Part shown: in pieces, positions 35,201-46,989 of the stretch | Numbering within the stretch: position 1 is the first letter of the stretch | How the letters are laid out: each line of letters begins with the position of its first letter | Origin: Primulina eburnea | Lineage: Eukaryota; Streptophyta; Magnoliopsida; Lamiales; Gesneriaceae | Assembly: GCF_022965805.1 (NCBI RefSeq) | Contig: NC_133108.1 | Location: 24,643,545-24,707,544, forward strand | Direction: 5' to 3' | Length of the DNA stretch: 64,000 nt | Program-made: the position numbers and the translations under genes | The notes under the pieces: model-generated | Told to the model about the DNA's origin: nothing | The model's input: the letters and a program-made list of their open reading frames with translations, nothing else | Databases searched by the model: none

Positions 35201-37296
35201 AGTGGGGCTCGGTGGTTAAGGGCTGGTGGAGTCTTAGGTGGCTAGGAGTCCCAATGCAGCAAGGACACTACAAACGCACACACTCATGCACTTGAGGTCG
35301 AGTCCAGGGGGTTATTCGAGGGTCCAGGGTTCTGGTACAGGGATTGAGCTGGTTCATTATGGTCCCTTGGTGGGTTTGCTAGGTTTTGGCTCAAGGTGGC
35401 TTGGGCGTGGCTCGAGTAAATTAGGGGATGGCTCGATGTGTTCGGTTAGGTATCAATATTTCGAATTTTAGAACAAAAATAGAACCATTGGTCCTCGGGT
35501 GCGGTTCATGCCTGCTAAGGGTAGAATAAATACTAAAAATGTTATGTTTAAAGTTTGGGATAAAAAATAACGAGTTTTAGATTTATCCGGGATTTAATCG
35601 CCGCACGAAACGCTAATTAACGAATTAATTGAAACGTCTAGCTTACGCTTAATAAAATTATGAAAAATTAGGTTTAAGCTTAAATAATTTTTATAAGTCT
35701 AAGTTTTTAATTTGGGAATTTTATATTAAGGTTTGGTTTAATTCAGGATTAAAACGCATTAACACGTCTTATTTAAAGATTAAAGTAAAAGTCCTCGATT
35801 TATCCTAAATAAAAATATGAAAAAATTCATATAAGCTTAAATAATTATTTGGGATATGTTAGAGTTAATAAAATTAAGAAAAAGTCAAAAAAGTAAAATT
35901 TTACGTCAGGGGTAAAACAGTCATTTTACACCTAGAAATTAGTAAACGTCTTGGCAGTGTTCTGAATGCTGTTTTATATGCTAATATGATTATTTTCAAT
36001 GATTATGGATGTTTATGAATTTTTATGACATTGATTTTAAATGTTTACGTTTTATTATGTAAAAATGTTATTTTAAAAAGTTGTGATTTAATATGATTAA
36101 AATGTTTATTTTAAATGTTTATGATTTAAATGCATATTTTAAATATTTATGATGTAAAAATGTTATTTTAAATTTTTATGGATTTTTAATATGTTAAAAT
36201 GTTTATTTTAAACGATTATGGGTTTTTATGATAAAACGATAACGTTCAAAAAAATATGTTGCATGCTTGGTTTAAAAGAAAAACGTTATATGCATGTTTA
36301 AATTTTATAAAGTGATGATAATATGAAACGCTGAAGGAAGTGAAGTAATTGTGACTAATACGATGATATGTTGGAGATATCGTGAGGGTTATGGTCTCAG
36401 TGGGAGTCCGACGATCGTGTTTCCTTGGATACAGTTATGAATATGTATATGTATACGATGATATGTTAATACGTAAGGCCAAGACCCAGTTGACCGGTGA
36501 GAGTGTGCTGGTGTCCCCGCCGCCCAGTACTGTGGTTACATGTAGATGGATCCATCGCCCAACACGTAGACGTAGACGTAGATGAACACGAAAGTCACAA
36601 CTAACGATCTGAATTCAAAAAAAATGAAAAAAGAATGCGTATATATTGATGATAATTTGTATATGGATATGTTGAAGATGACATGAATATGTTCATGAAA
36701 AAGGATCATGAAAATGTTTTTAAAATTTATGTATCATGAAAATGTTTACGAAATTGTTTATATTTAAAGTTTATGCATTTTTATGAAAACGATATTTTAA
36801 GTACAAGTATTTTTCACTGTTGTATGTGATATGTATACATATTACTTGTTATCAAGGATATGAAGTGTTGCGTCTTTAGACTCACTATGTATGATTGATG
36901 CAGGTGATTATGATAATAATGTTATTGGAAGTCTTGATGGTTGACTTTGCTGGACTGAAGGTGCACATAACCCGAGTACCTACGCTAGTTTTCCGCAATA
37001 GTTATGATTTATGATTTTAAGTTATGTTAAAGATATTTTTACGACTTTTATTTATTTATGAGTGATTTTTGAGATGTTATAGTATGAGCTATACTTTTCG
37101 AATGTTATTTTTAGGTTGAGAAAAATGTTGGATGATTTTATGCTATATCCTTTGGATTTTCAAATACTAGTTGATTGTTTTATTTTAAAATGATATCAAA
37201 AATATTTTATACAAATTGTATGGTTCATCCGATGCTAAGCGAGGTTTGAAAAAAAAATTAAGTACTTTTAAGAAAAACGAATAAGCAGACGTTTCA
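32208..37296 (+). mobile_element. Inserted LTR block (5.1 kb) splitting a gypsy RT gene
   Basis: Starts TGTAAGGTCCAAAATT and ends GACGTTTCA between two pieces of one RT gene. The flanks GTAGC and CGAGC agree at three of five bases. No coding sequence. Landmarks shared with the LTR at 39476-41560 (gaccgatgac near the start, aaggcatg, cccagtactgtggtt near 36523, tctttagactcact near 36880) show that the outer part is a solo LTR of that family. Inside it, the stretch ending TCGAGGTGTCA at about 34850 looks like the end of a second LTR carrying the CCGCACCCGCGG array. Its start is unresolved: 32943 gives a CACTA duplication, but homology seems to run past it. Confidence 0.7.
33449..33690. repeat. 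CCGCACCCGCGGT array
   Basis: Eight spaced sites of CCGCACCCGCGGT or GCGCACCCGCGGT, with decayed forms such as CACACCCACGGT and CCGCACCCGCAGTC. They come in pairs separated by 8-20 bases. The core motif is the same as at 62371-62706, although the LTR around it is different. Confidence 0.88.
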
Positions 37297-37301
37297 CGAG
37301 C

Positions 37302-39397
37302 AGGAATAAAAGAATGAGTTGAGCCGAAAAACACGTCAGAGATTCGTATTTTCCTAGGCTTGGCAGGTTACTACAAGAAATTTATTCAAGGGTTTTCCTT
37401 GATTGCAGTGCTCCTCACTTCATTGACTAAGAAAAATGCTAAATTTTGTGGAGTTAAGAATGTCTGAAGAACTTCGATACTTTGAAGCATGCTCTTATCA
37501 CAGCGCCAGTTTTAGCCATGCCATCAGGGCAAGGCAATTTTGTGTTATACACCGATGCTTATAAGCTCGGTTTAGGCACAATATTGATGTAGCATTGTCG
37601 GGTTATAGCATATGCCTCCAGACAGCTGAAAGTGCATGAGAAGAATTACCTGACTCACAATCTTGAATTAGCCGCCGTTATCTTTGCGTTGAAGATATGG
37701 AGACATTATTTGTTAGGCGAGAAATTCCAGATATTCACTGATCACAAGAGTCTCAAGTACTTCTTCACGCAGAAAGAGCTGAACATGAGACAAAGACGGT
37801 GGTTGAATTTAGTAAAAGACTACGATTGTGAAATTAGCTATCATCAAGGGAAAGCTAATGTTGTGGCAGATGCTTTGAGCAGGAAAGTAGTAGTCATAGC
37901 ACAACTGTCAGCACAGAGACCTCTTCAGTCAGAGATTCAGAGGTTTGGCCTAGAAGTTTATCCTAAGGGTAGAGCTCCCAAGTTGTCTAATTTGACAGTC
38001 CAGTCTTCTTTTCTAGACCGAATCCATAGATGTCAGTCTTCAGATGAGCAGTTACAGAAATGGAGATTGAAGGATGAAGCCAAGGGCAGTGTACTCTACG
38101 TGGTATCCGATGGTATTGTGAGGTACAAAGGAAGGATGTGGGTGCATAGTATTGATTCGATAAGAGAGGATATTTTGATAGAGGCACATACATCTCCGTA
38201 TTCCATCCATGCAGAGGGTACCAAGATGTACAAGGATTTACAGATGCTGTATTGGTGGCCATGGATGAAGTGGGACATCTGTCGATTTGTGTCTGAATGT
38301 CTCACTTGTCAGCAAGTGAAGGCAGAGCATCAGAGGCAAGCAGGGATGCTTAAGCAGCTTCCTATTCCAGAGTGAAAATAGGAGAATATCACCATGGATT
38401 TTGTAGTTTGGTTTCCAAGATCAGTTAGGGGATCTAATGCTATTTGGGTTATAGTTGATAGACTTACTAAGTCGACACACTTCTTACCGATGAAGATGAC
38501 TTTATCCATGACTCAGTATGCAGAGCTCAATATCCGAGAGATAGTCCGATTGCATGAGATCCCAGTTTCTATTGTGTATGACAGAGACCGAGATTCACAT
38601 CGCCCTTTTGGAAGAGTTTACATACAGCTATGAGGACAAAGTTGCTATTTAATACGGCATTCCACCCTCATATAGATGGCCAATATGAGCGAGTGATTCA
38701 GATATTGGAAGATTTGTTGCGAGCTTGTGTGATCGATTTCCATGGAAATTTGGAATCGAAATTACCCCTAGTGGATTTTACCTACAAAAAAAGTTTTCAA
38801 TCATCTATAGGTATGCCTCCCTACGAAGCACTATATGGAAGGAAGTGCAGATCCCCGATTCATTGGGATGAAGTCAGTGAGAGATCAGAACTTGGTCTAG
38901 AGATCGTTCAACAGACTGCAGACGTAGCGGTCAAGATCCGAGACATGATGAAGACCGCCCAGAGTTGCCAAAAGACTTATGCTGACAAGAGAAGAAGGGA
39001 TCTCGAATTTGCCGTAAAAGATCAAGTTTTCGTGAGGATATCACCCTTGAAGGGTGTTATGAGGTTTGAGAAGAGAGGCAAGGTGAGTCCGAGATTCATT
39101 GGGCCATTCGAAATTCTTGACATAGTTGGGACTCTTGCTTATTGTGTAGCTCTACCGCCGAATCTAGCCAGAGTACACAATGTGTTCCACGTTTCGATGC
39201 TGAGGAAGTATATGGAAAATCCTTCGCATGTTTTGAGCTATGAGACCTTGCAGGTTGCTCCAGATCTGTCATATGAAAAAAGACCTGTCCGAATTCTAGA
39301 CAGAGAGGAGCAGAGACTTCGGAACAAAGTAACCAAGTCGGTCAAAGTCCATTGGTTGAATCAATCAGTGCAGGAGGCCACTTGGGAGGCAGAATAA
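37302..39397 (+). pseudogene. Ty3/gypsy RT end, RNase H, integrase and chromodomain-like tail
   Basis: Continues the pol gene cut at 32207. 'SEIRIFLGLAGYYKKFIQGFS' is the RT end. RNase H ([52 protein letters not shown]) reads openly from 37632. The integrase zinc region ([14 protein letters not shown]) ends at a TGA at 38373-38375. The core is split by a frame change near 38620-38633, and the rest is open from 38630 to 39397: the '[19 protein letters not shown]' and 'SIGMPPYEALYGRKCRSPI' blocks, RKYMENPSHV and VKVHWLNQSVQEATWEAE, a chromodomain-like end. This is a chromovirus of the Tekay/Del type in style. Confidence 0.92.
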
Positions 39398-39439
39398 AAT
39401 ATGAGATGTCACTACCTGGAGTTGTTCGGTAAGATTTAA

Positions 39440-39475
39440 TTTCGAGGACGAAATTTATTTAAGTGGGGAAGGAAT
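39440..39475 (+). other. Polypurine tract region
   Basis: 'ttcgaggacgaaatttatt' followed by 'aagtggggaagga' directly before the LTR start is the standard end of this gypsy group. Confidence 0.8.
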
Positions 39476-41560
39476 TGAAGAGCCCATAATCAGTACACGT
39501 AAACCAATGAATTTATTAAATTATTTATTTAATTTTAAAATATTTTAACGATGCATGGTTTGCATTATTTTAAATTATTACATGTTTATTTGATGCATGT
39601 TAAAACGTTTTGTTGAGTTTTATGTTTTAGGTGAATATTCGGTACTAGATCGGGAAAAGAGACCGATGACGATTCAGGCGATTTTTGATTTTCAAGTCAA
39701 GAAAATTGATATTTTAAGTGATTTATGAAAATTTTTCGTATTTTAAGCCTAATTTAATTTATTAGGTGATGTTAAGATTTTAAGCTTTCCAAAATACTAA
39801 TTTGAATAGTGGGGATTTAAACTTAATTTGAAAATTTGACGCATGTGGTATTTTATTTAAAATATGGGGGATTATTATTTTATTTAGCATGTTAATTAGT
39901 TATTAGTATATTTATTTAACTAATTAACCGCCTAATTAACCTTCTAACTCACCACCACCACACACACACACACAAACCAGCACACACACATACATGTTCA
40001 TTTGGAGGAGAGAACCTAGGGTTCTTGAGTTTGTCTTTTAGCATCCCCCATCACAACCCCTTTCCCTTGCATATTTATGGAGATTTACGCCATGCGTCTC
40101 CCGGTCATCTCCCGTAATCAACCGCGTCGGTACTCGTTATCTTCGTGCGTTTTAACGCAAAGGCATGTATATTCTTTTATTTTCTGCATCGATCTTATCA
40201 TAATAAATATTTTGATGCATATTGTGTATGAAAATCCATTTATGTAATGCAAAGTTTGAACAATGATGTATGAAACGATTTTGGAACAGTTTTTAGATTT
40301 CAAAAACCGAATCTGGTGTCATTTCAATTCCTGTAAATATTCTGTTGGTTTTCTGGTAAAACTTTCAACATATAAAACGTGCTAATTTTTTATATCTTCG
40401 ATTTTACAGTAAATTCGTAATTTTTGGACAAGAAACGAGTGAGTTATGACTATTTTTTGTGTGACTGCTCAAACTGTGATTTTTTTTAAAAAAATCTATT
40501 CTTCGTCAATCGAAGGGCAGCGCTCGGGCGCGAGCTTTTATCGCTCGAGCTCCAGGCCTTCTTGATGGAGAACACTCGAGCGGTAAGATGTTATCGCCCG
40601 AGCGCCATGTATTCTGGATTTTTGTTTTGGGTAGGCATGTATATTGTGTTAGTATGTGCAGCAGCCGCCCAAGCAGTATCCTACGAAGCCCTCGACGTTT
40701 TTAAGTATGTTCGACGTGCAAAGAAAATGTTTTATGTTTTTGAGGTATGCGAATTGTCTTGTGATCAATTATTTTACGGGTTTGAAAGTTGGAGAACGTG
40801 TCGAGGGACCTCTCTACCTCGGTAAATCATGACCATTTTTTAATCATGATTGGGAAGTGGTAAAGCATGAAAAGAGACCAATCCACCCAGTAAAGCATGA
40901 CCGGGGATCTTATGTATGTTAGATTGGATATTCGGTCGAAATGCTGTGATGATCCCTGCCAGCCCAGTACTGTGGTTTAATTTGATCAAGTGCATTATGT
41001 GATGGGTCACTTGCTTTGAAACATATCTCTACGCAAAATGATGCTTATCATGCATGTTTAAGTATGTATGATGCAGCATGTTTATGAAAACGTTTATGAA
41101 ATGATGGCACATCTATGTTTATGTAAGTATGTTTATGCAAGTATGTTCAGAGTTTAAGTATGTATGTGCTACTTTAAAATGCATGTGGTTTTGTTATATA
41201 TTATTTGCTACTCTCAGTTTATACATGTTGAGTCTTTAAACTCACTAGACTTGATCGATGCAAGTGAGGACGAGTATGAGGAGGCGAGAGGTGGGGACCA
41301 GCGAGTTGGCTCGGACGGTGTGGAAGCCTAACCCGAGGATCGCTTATGTTTTCAAGAATTTTATGCATGTTAAATTCATTCAATCTGATTTTAACGAAAT
41401 CACTTTATGTTGTTTTGAACAAGTATTTGTTGCAAGCTCTTTTACATTTCAAATACTTAGACAAGCATTTTATTTGTATTTCATTTGGATAGATTACTAC
41501 TTATTTAAGAAAATTTTTATTTCCCTCAAATTTTATGTAGTTTTAAGGTATGGTATGTCA
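39476..41560 (+). repeat. 3' LTR (2.1 kb) of the chimeric gypsy element
   Basis: Starts TGAAGAGCCCATAATC after the polypurine tract and ends GGTATGTCA. Beyond it the sequence is the C-terminal part of a minus-strand integrase, so the element inserted into another element. Family landmarks (gaccgatgac, cccagtactgtggtt, actcactagacttgatcgatgca) recur in 32208-37296 and, inverted, in 58621-61356. No 5' LTR exists. Confidence 0.88.
40513..40606. repeat. Short GC-rich CGCTCGGGCGCGAG/CGCTCGAGC array
   Basis: Three to four sites alternating CGCTCGGGCGCGAGC, ATCGCTCGAGCTCC, CACTCGAGCGGTA and TTATCGCCCGAGCGCC. The last is the same core as the array at 53829-54046, in a different LTR family. Confidence 0.7.
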
Positions 41561-42323
41561 CAATTGTAGAGGCTCATAATTTAGTGCATGTGAAGGGTCC
41601 GACATGTACTTTCGCAGCATCGAGATGTGGAACAAATTATGTACTCCGGCTAGCATAGGTGGCAACGCCACTATATAGGCTAGTGTTCCAAATCTCTTCA
41701 AAATCTCAAACGGCCCTATGAATCTCAGACTGAGCTTGTCTTTCTTAACATTTCGCATAACACCCTTTAGGGTGCTACTTTCCCAAATACGTGGTCACCC
41801 ACTGCAAACTCCAACTCTCTTCGACGCTTATCATCATATCTTTTATGTCGGCTTTTTGTGCAGTCTTCATCCTATCTCGGATTTTGACTACTAGCTCCAC
41901 TGTTAGTTTGATCAAGTTCGGACTAAATTCTCCTCTTTCACCCACCTCATCCCAATGTATGGGTGATCTACACTTCCTCCCATATAGTGCCTCGTAAGGA
42001 GCCATTCCTATTGATGATTGATAGCTATTATTATAGGTAAACTCTACTAGAGGTAACTTGGGCTCCCAATTTCCTTTAAAGTCAATCACACAAGCTCGGA
42101 GTAGGTCCTCCAAAATTTGAATCACTCTTTCAGACTGACCATCGGTTTGAGGATGGAATGTTGTACTGAACAAAAACTTAGTCCCCATGCTACATGAAAA
42201 CTCTTCCAAAAGGACGATGTGAACCTCGGATCTCTGTCAGAAACAATGGATACTGGAACCCCATGCGGTCGAACTATCTCTCATATATACATTTTGGCAT
42301 ACAGTGTCATGGTGAAGGTCGTC
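41561..42323 (-). pseudogene. C-terminal integrase of a gypsy element, minus strand
   Basis: On the minus strand, from 42323: '[18 protein letters not shown]' (integrase second Asp region), a frame break, '[20 protein letters not shown]', 'YNNSYQSSIGMAPYEALYGR' and 'CRSPIHWDEV'. A second piece, 41758-41561, has 'SLRFIGPFEILKRFGTLAY' and 'HISMLRKYMSDPSHALNYEP'. It is bounded on the left by the end of the 39476-41560 LTR and on the right by a minus-strand LTR end, so it is a target remnant caught between two later insertions. Confidence 0.88.
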
Positions 42324-43828
42324 TGTGGGGACCCAAACCTAATTCGTCTTCTATGGGATTAATTGGATCAATTAAATAAACTGGGTCTAATTTTTTTTTT
42401 AAATACATAAGTGCGCAACATAAGATAATCAATCTTATATAAACATCAAGATTAAGAGTACAAGTCTTGTACAAAATAAAATCATAACCAACTAGTGTTC
42501 AACAACTACATCAAGTGTTGAAAATCAAATCTACTCCTAAGTTCGTATCTCCACTCTAATCTTGATCTCTCATCCTCTTCTTGACCCTAATCCTGTCCCA
42601 CATGTTTTCATGCACACATACAAACACAACAACAGCCGGATAACTTCGGTGAGAATAGAATTCCCAGTATAAACAACGTATATATGAAATTCATATAAAC
42701 ATATATAAAAGCATATAACAGTTATCAATAACATATATCAAAATCTGAAAGACATGAATCGATAAAACTGTAAATCAAACTCTTTGATTCTTAATCTTAG
42801 ATTCGACTTTGATCTAGTCTAGGATCCCGGTTCCCGGACGTTGGCACATTATACTGAATATCTGCAATAGGAGTGGATCTACTCCCAAGCACATCAATAT
42901 AAACCAAACATCCAGTGTCTTGGCACCTCTGCCAAAGACTCATTCTCGTTATCTATCTTCTAATCTCTGCTTTTCTATAAATCAATAGAATAAGCATACA
43001 CATTCAAGTAATACAAAGGTATTAAAACAATAACAAGCAAGTATGTGGTTTTGGGAAACTCAAGTCAAATCTAACTCGAGTCGTATCTCCCGGTTAACAT
43101 TGATTTATACCTTTCTTTTATCGATCTGACGAAGTCGCAGTCTTGAATTCGAAGCTGTCAATACTCAATCTGGCAATGACATTCGAAATATACAATATCA
43201 CCTTTCCATTCAAACAAGACATCTCAATCTTATCAAATTTGGACGGTATAAGGTACAATCTCGAAATACCGGCAGTACAATATCAGTATATACCAATAAC
43301 AAATACAATCTGATACCACATCTGTATAATCTCAATCAAATCAAATCTGAAAAATCATAACAATTTCATACGGTATCTGTTCTTCGATCCGGTTTCGATT
43401 ATACAATGTCTAATATCTCAAGAACATATCACATAAATCGAGTCACGATTTCCCCAGTAATAAATTATCAAACCATGCTAGAACTCAATAAAACTTACAT
43501 CCTTTAGAAGCTATTGTCGATAAGAGTATGGAAATATGTTCGGATCGAAATTCGGATAGCCGAATCTTGTATAATCAATAATTTGAAAATATGAAAGCTT
43601 GAGGATTCTTCATGGAGTCTCGGTTCTTCTCCCTGAATCTTACGAATGGATTAATGAATTTTCAATATATACAATGCATGGAAAGGCCAAGTGGCTTCAT
43701 ATTTGTACTGCACATCTCGCGCATATGCGCGACCTTCCTCGGCGCATATGCGCGAGACCTATTGTCTCGGCATTTTTGAATTCATCAGCTCACGCATATG
43801 CGCACCCTCTCCTCGCGCATATGCGCGA
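42324..43828 (-). repeat. 3' LTR of a minus-strand gypsy element, distal part
   Basis: The plus-strand start TGTGGGGACCCAAACC is the reverse complement of the usual LTR end (GGGTCCCCACA). Landmarks of the family appear inverted (acaacagccggataacttcgg near 42629). It reaches the palindrome array (43714-43828) and stops where another element has inserted with a CGCGA duplication. It continues at 52359-52608. Joined length (about 1.75 kb) fits the family. Confidence 0.88.
43714..43828. repeat. CGCGCATATGCGCG array (first half), target of an insertion
   Basis: Four sites (CGCGCATATGCGCG twice or one base off, CACGCATATGCGCA) end inside the last palindrome at the insertion point. The other half of the array is at about 52354-52500. 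Confidence 0.9.
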
Positions 43829-45686
43829 TGTAATACCCGAGATTTTTATATTGATAATCTGTAATTATTGATTTATGATTTAATATGATTACGAAGGATC
43901 GTTCCGAGACACGAAGTGAGATTGCATGTGAGATTTAATGTGCGAGGACAGTACCATTCGCGCACATGCGCGAAAGATTGCGTGCACATGAGCGAAATGG
44001 GCAGAAGACCTCGCGCATATGCGCGGAGTGAGGGCGCGGATATGCGCGAGCTGTGCGAGAAGCAAAGAAGAATTCCAGAGAACCTCGCACATATGCGCGG
44101 AGATGAGGTGCGCATATGTGCGAGCTGCCGAGAAGAACATGGCCGAGACCAGTAGGTCTCGAACATATGCGCGGAGGATGGTCGCGCATATGCACAAGAC
44201 GTGCAGCACCTAGACTTAACCACTTGGCCTTCACATGCAATATAATATGTAAATTAAGTCATTTTCCCTGGAAACATTCAGAAAAAGGAACGAGAATCCT
44301 GCCGGGAAAAGCTTCAAGGCTTTGACTTCCAGATTTGATTGTGTTAAATCCGTTCGTCTAAATTTCAATCCGACTTCGATACTGGGTTTCTATCGATGCA
44401 GGCTACAACTGGACATAAGTTTTCTTAAGTTTTGATATGATTTGAAATTACGGTAATACCAGAATTGGATATGATTCAAATATGGTGTTTCTGATATGTT
44501 GAACATAGTATAATTGAAATCGGATTGAAGAACAGATATCGTATTAAATTGTTATGATTTTCAGAGTTGATTTGATTGAGATTTGATATCAGAATTGTAT
44601 TGTTATCGATTATGAGATGTTGTGATTAATATCTGATTGATATTGTAGTGTTGGTTATATTGAGATTACGCTGTTATGCCATTGAAACAGAATTTGATTT
44701 AGTTTTGATTGTATCCATTATTGATTTGAATGAGTATTGATATTGTACTCCTCGATATTGTCATTGCGAGATTGAGTATTGACAGGCTTTTAGTTCGAGA
44801 CTTCGACAGACTTAAATCAACTGAAAGAAAGGTATAAATCAATGTTGATACGGGATTGCACAACTCAAGTTTGATTTGACTTGAGTTTCCTAAAATCACA
44901 TACTGAATTGCCATTGCCTTGATTTGTTGCAATGTGTGATATTGATAAGCTTATTCTATTGATTTATAGCAAAGCATGAGTTAGAGTCTTGGGCAGATAT
45001 GCCTAGTCTTTGGCAGAACCGCCAAGTCACTGGACTTTTGGGTATATATCGATGTGCTTAGGAGTAGATCGAATTCTATTGCAGATATTCGATATAGATA
45101 GCCAAAGTCTGGGAATATGGACGTACCACCATTTAGCTGGGGAAAGTAGGTGGGAGAACGTTGTGTTCTTATTCAACCGGGATCCCTAGATTAGAAATGA
45201 GTCGAGTTTGAAGTGACGAGTCTAGAGTTTTATTTATTACATGATATCGATACATGTCTTTCAGATTTGATATATGCTATTGATATGTGTTTCATGCTTT
45301 TATATATGCTTTTATATGACTGCATGTTTACATTATTTATACTGGGATTATATTCTCACCGAAATTATCCGGCTGTTGTCTTGTTTGTATGTGTACATGA
45401 CAACAGGTGGGGCAGGATCATGATAAGGAAGAGGATGAGAGATTCAGAATTAGCGTGGAGATCCGGACTTAGAGTAGATTTATTTTCAGTACTTGATATA
45501 GTGACTAGACTTTAGTTGAGATAAATAAATGTTGTACAAGACTTGTACCTTTATATTGATATGTATATTAGATTGAGTACATTACGTTTCCGCACTTGCA
45601 TTTTTTTAAAAAAAATTTATGTCCCACATTAATTAATTGTTATATTGATTCTTAATAATGATTAAGAAGACGCATCAGGTTCCACA
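43829..45686 (+). repeat. 5' LTR of the 8.5 kb gypsy element
   Basis: Starts TGTAATACCCGAG and ends CATCAGGTTCCACA. Compared with the 3' LTR it lacks about 12 bases (CGGAGGTTCGGG) just before the final CCACA. Confidence 0.93.
43958..44206. repeat. CGCGCATATGCGCG array in the 5' LTR
   Basis: Eight paired sites in the same order as in the 3' LTR. Several have lost CpG through C-to-T or G-to-A changes (CGCACATATGCGCG, GCGCATATGTGCGA, CGAACATATGCGCG, GCGCATATGCACAA). Confidence 0.9.
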
Positions 45687-45691
45687 GCAGG

Positions 45692-45703
45692 TGGTATCAG
45701 AGC
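45692..45703 (+). other. Primer binding site (initiator tRNA-Met type)
   Basis: TGGTATCAGAGC lies five bases after the LTR end. Confidence 0.9.
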
Positions 45704-45946
45704 TGTAAGTTCATTAGACTAAGATAGAAGCTAGTGAGCGGGGTAGATTGAGTTTTCTTTCCTGCTTTTCTTGTGCTAGCATGTTTTTCTGCTTTATAAT
45801 CCATGTTACCTGATTATTTGATTTAAATTTGTAATGTGTATTACTGAGAATGGATCAGAACCGATTCTTGATCAGCAGTAAGATGATCGGAGGAGGACTG
45901 AAAAAGGTTTGTTGTATTGGGTTACTAATCCTTTTGATATTCAGAT

Positions 45947-46860
45947 ATGCCTCCTCGACGTGTCCCGGAACAGGGTAGTACTTTTGCAAATCCGATGATG
46001 TCACAGCTACTCCGATGGAAAAGTTACTGAAGAGATTTCAGTCGTTCAAACCAACTACTCTGAAGGGTACTGAGACTTCAGTTGACTGTGAGTGTTGGTT
46101 AGATGATATCGAGATGCTGTTTGATTCCCTGGATTACAGTGATGAGCGCCGAGTCAGATTGATAGGGCACCAGTTGCATGAAGTTGCAAAGAACTGGTGG
46201 ATCACAACAAAGAGGGCTTTGGAGCAGCGAGGTACGAACATTACCTGGAAGGTTTTTAAAACTGAGTTTTATCAGAGATTTTCCCAGTGTCGTACAGGAA
46301 AGAAAAGGGGGCAGAGTTTACTAATTTGAGACAGGGCCAGTTGAACATTGAAGAGTATGTGGCCAAGTTCTCTACCTTGTTGAGGTTTGCTCCACATGTT
46401 GCCGAGAACGATGAGGCTGTGGCTGATCAGTTCATCAATGGTCTGAATTCGGAAATTTTTTCATTGTTGATCAGTTCATCAAGGAGCTGAAGCAGGACTG
46501 ATTAGGTAGAGATGAGATTCTTATGTTTCTCCAGCACCGAGACCACAGCAACCGCCTCCCAGATTTGAGGGTGGCAGTAGCAGTGGTGGAAAGAAAGATT
46601 TTCTGAAAGCTAGAGGAAAGCAGTTTAAGAAGTCTGGCAGCAGTTCTTCTAGCTCCAGTGGTTCCAGACAGAGCCAGAGATATACCAGGGCTTTCAGCAG
46701 AACTTGCGGAGGGAGACATCCCACAGAACAATGCCAAGGAGTATCTGGTAGCTGTAACATCTGCAGACAGCAGGGACACTTTGCCTGAGTATGTCCACAG
46801 CGGGTTCCCAAAGATCCCAGGGAGCCGAATCATCAGGATCAGCAGCATAGACTGATAGAC
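45947..46860 (+). pseudogene. Gypsy gag with zinc knuckles, frameshifted
   Basis: Starts MPPRRVPEQGST. The frame shifts before 46015, from which 'MEKLLKRFQSFKPTTLKGTE ... WLDDIEMLFDSLDYSDERRV' reads to 46329. It shifts again into 'LRQGQLNIEEYVAKFSTLLRF' (46287-46490), and the sequence after 46490 shows a deletion. The end holds two zinc-knuckle-like motifs (CGGRHPTEQC and CNICRQQGHFA-stop-VC). It matches the gag at 55742 in the overlapping part. Confidence 0.88.
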
Positions 46861-46989
46861 GATCAGCTGCTGTTCATTCATTTCAGCTAGCACCAGCTGA
46901 GCCACAGCAGAGGCTAGGAGGAACCCAGACTGTGAGCCAGCCTCCTAGACAACAGGCCAGAGTATTTGCTTTGACAGAGGAGCAGGCCT

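Noticed and set aside
34893..35295. 100-120 codon open frames on both strands
   Set aside because: G-rich LTR sequence without protein-like features; overlapping frames on both strands are equally open.
43958..44206. CRISPR-like array (short repeats with spacers)
   Set aside because: Plant nuclear context, repeats of 14 bases or less with variable spacing and repeated spacers, no cas genes; it is an LTR internal array.
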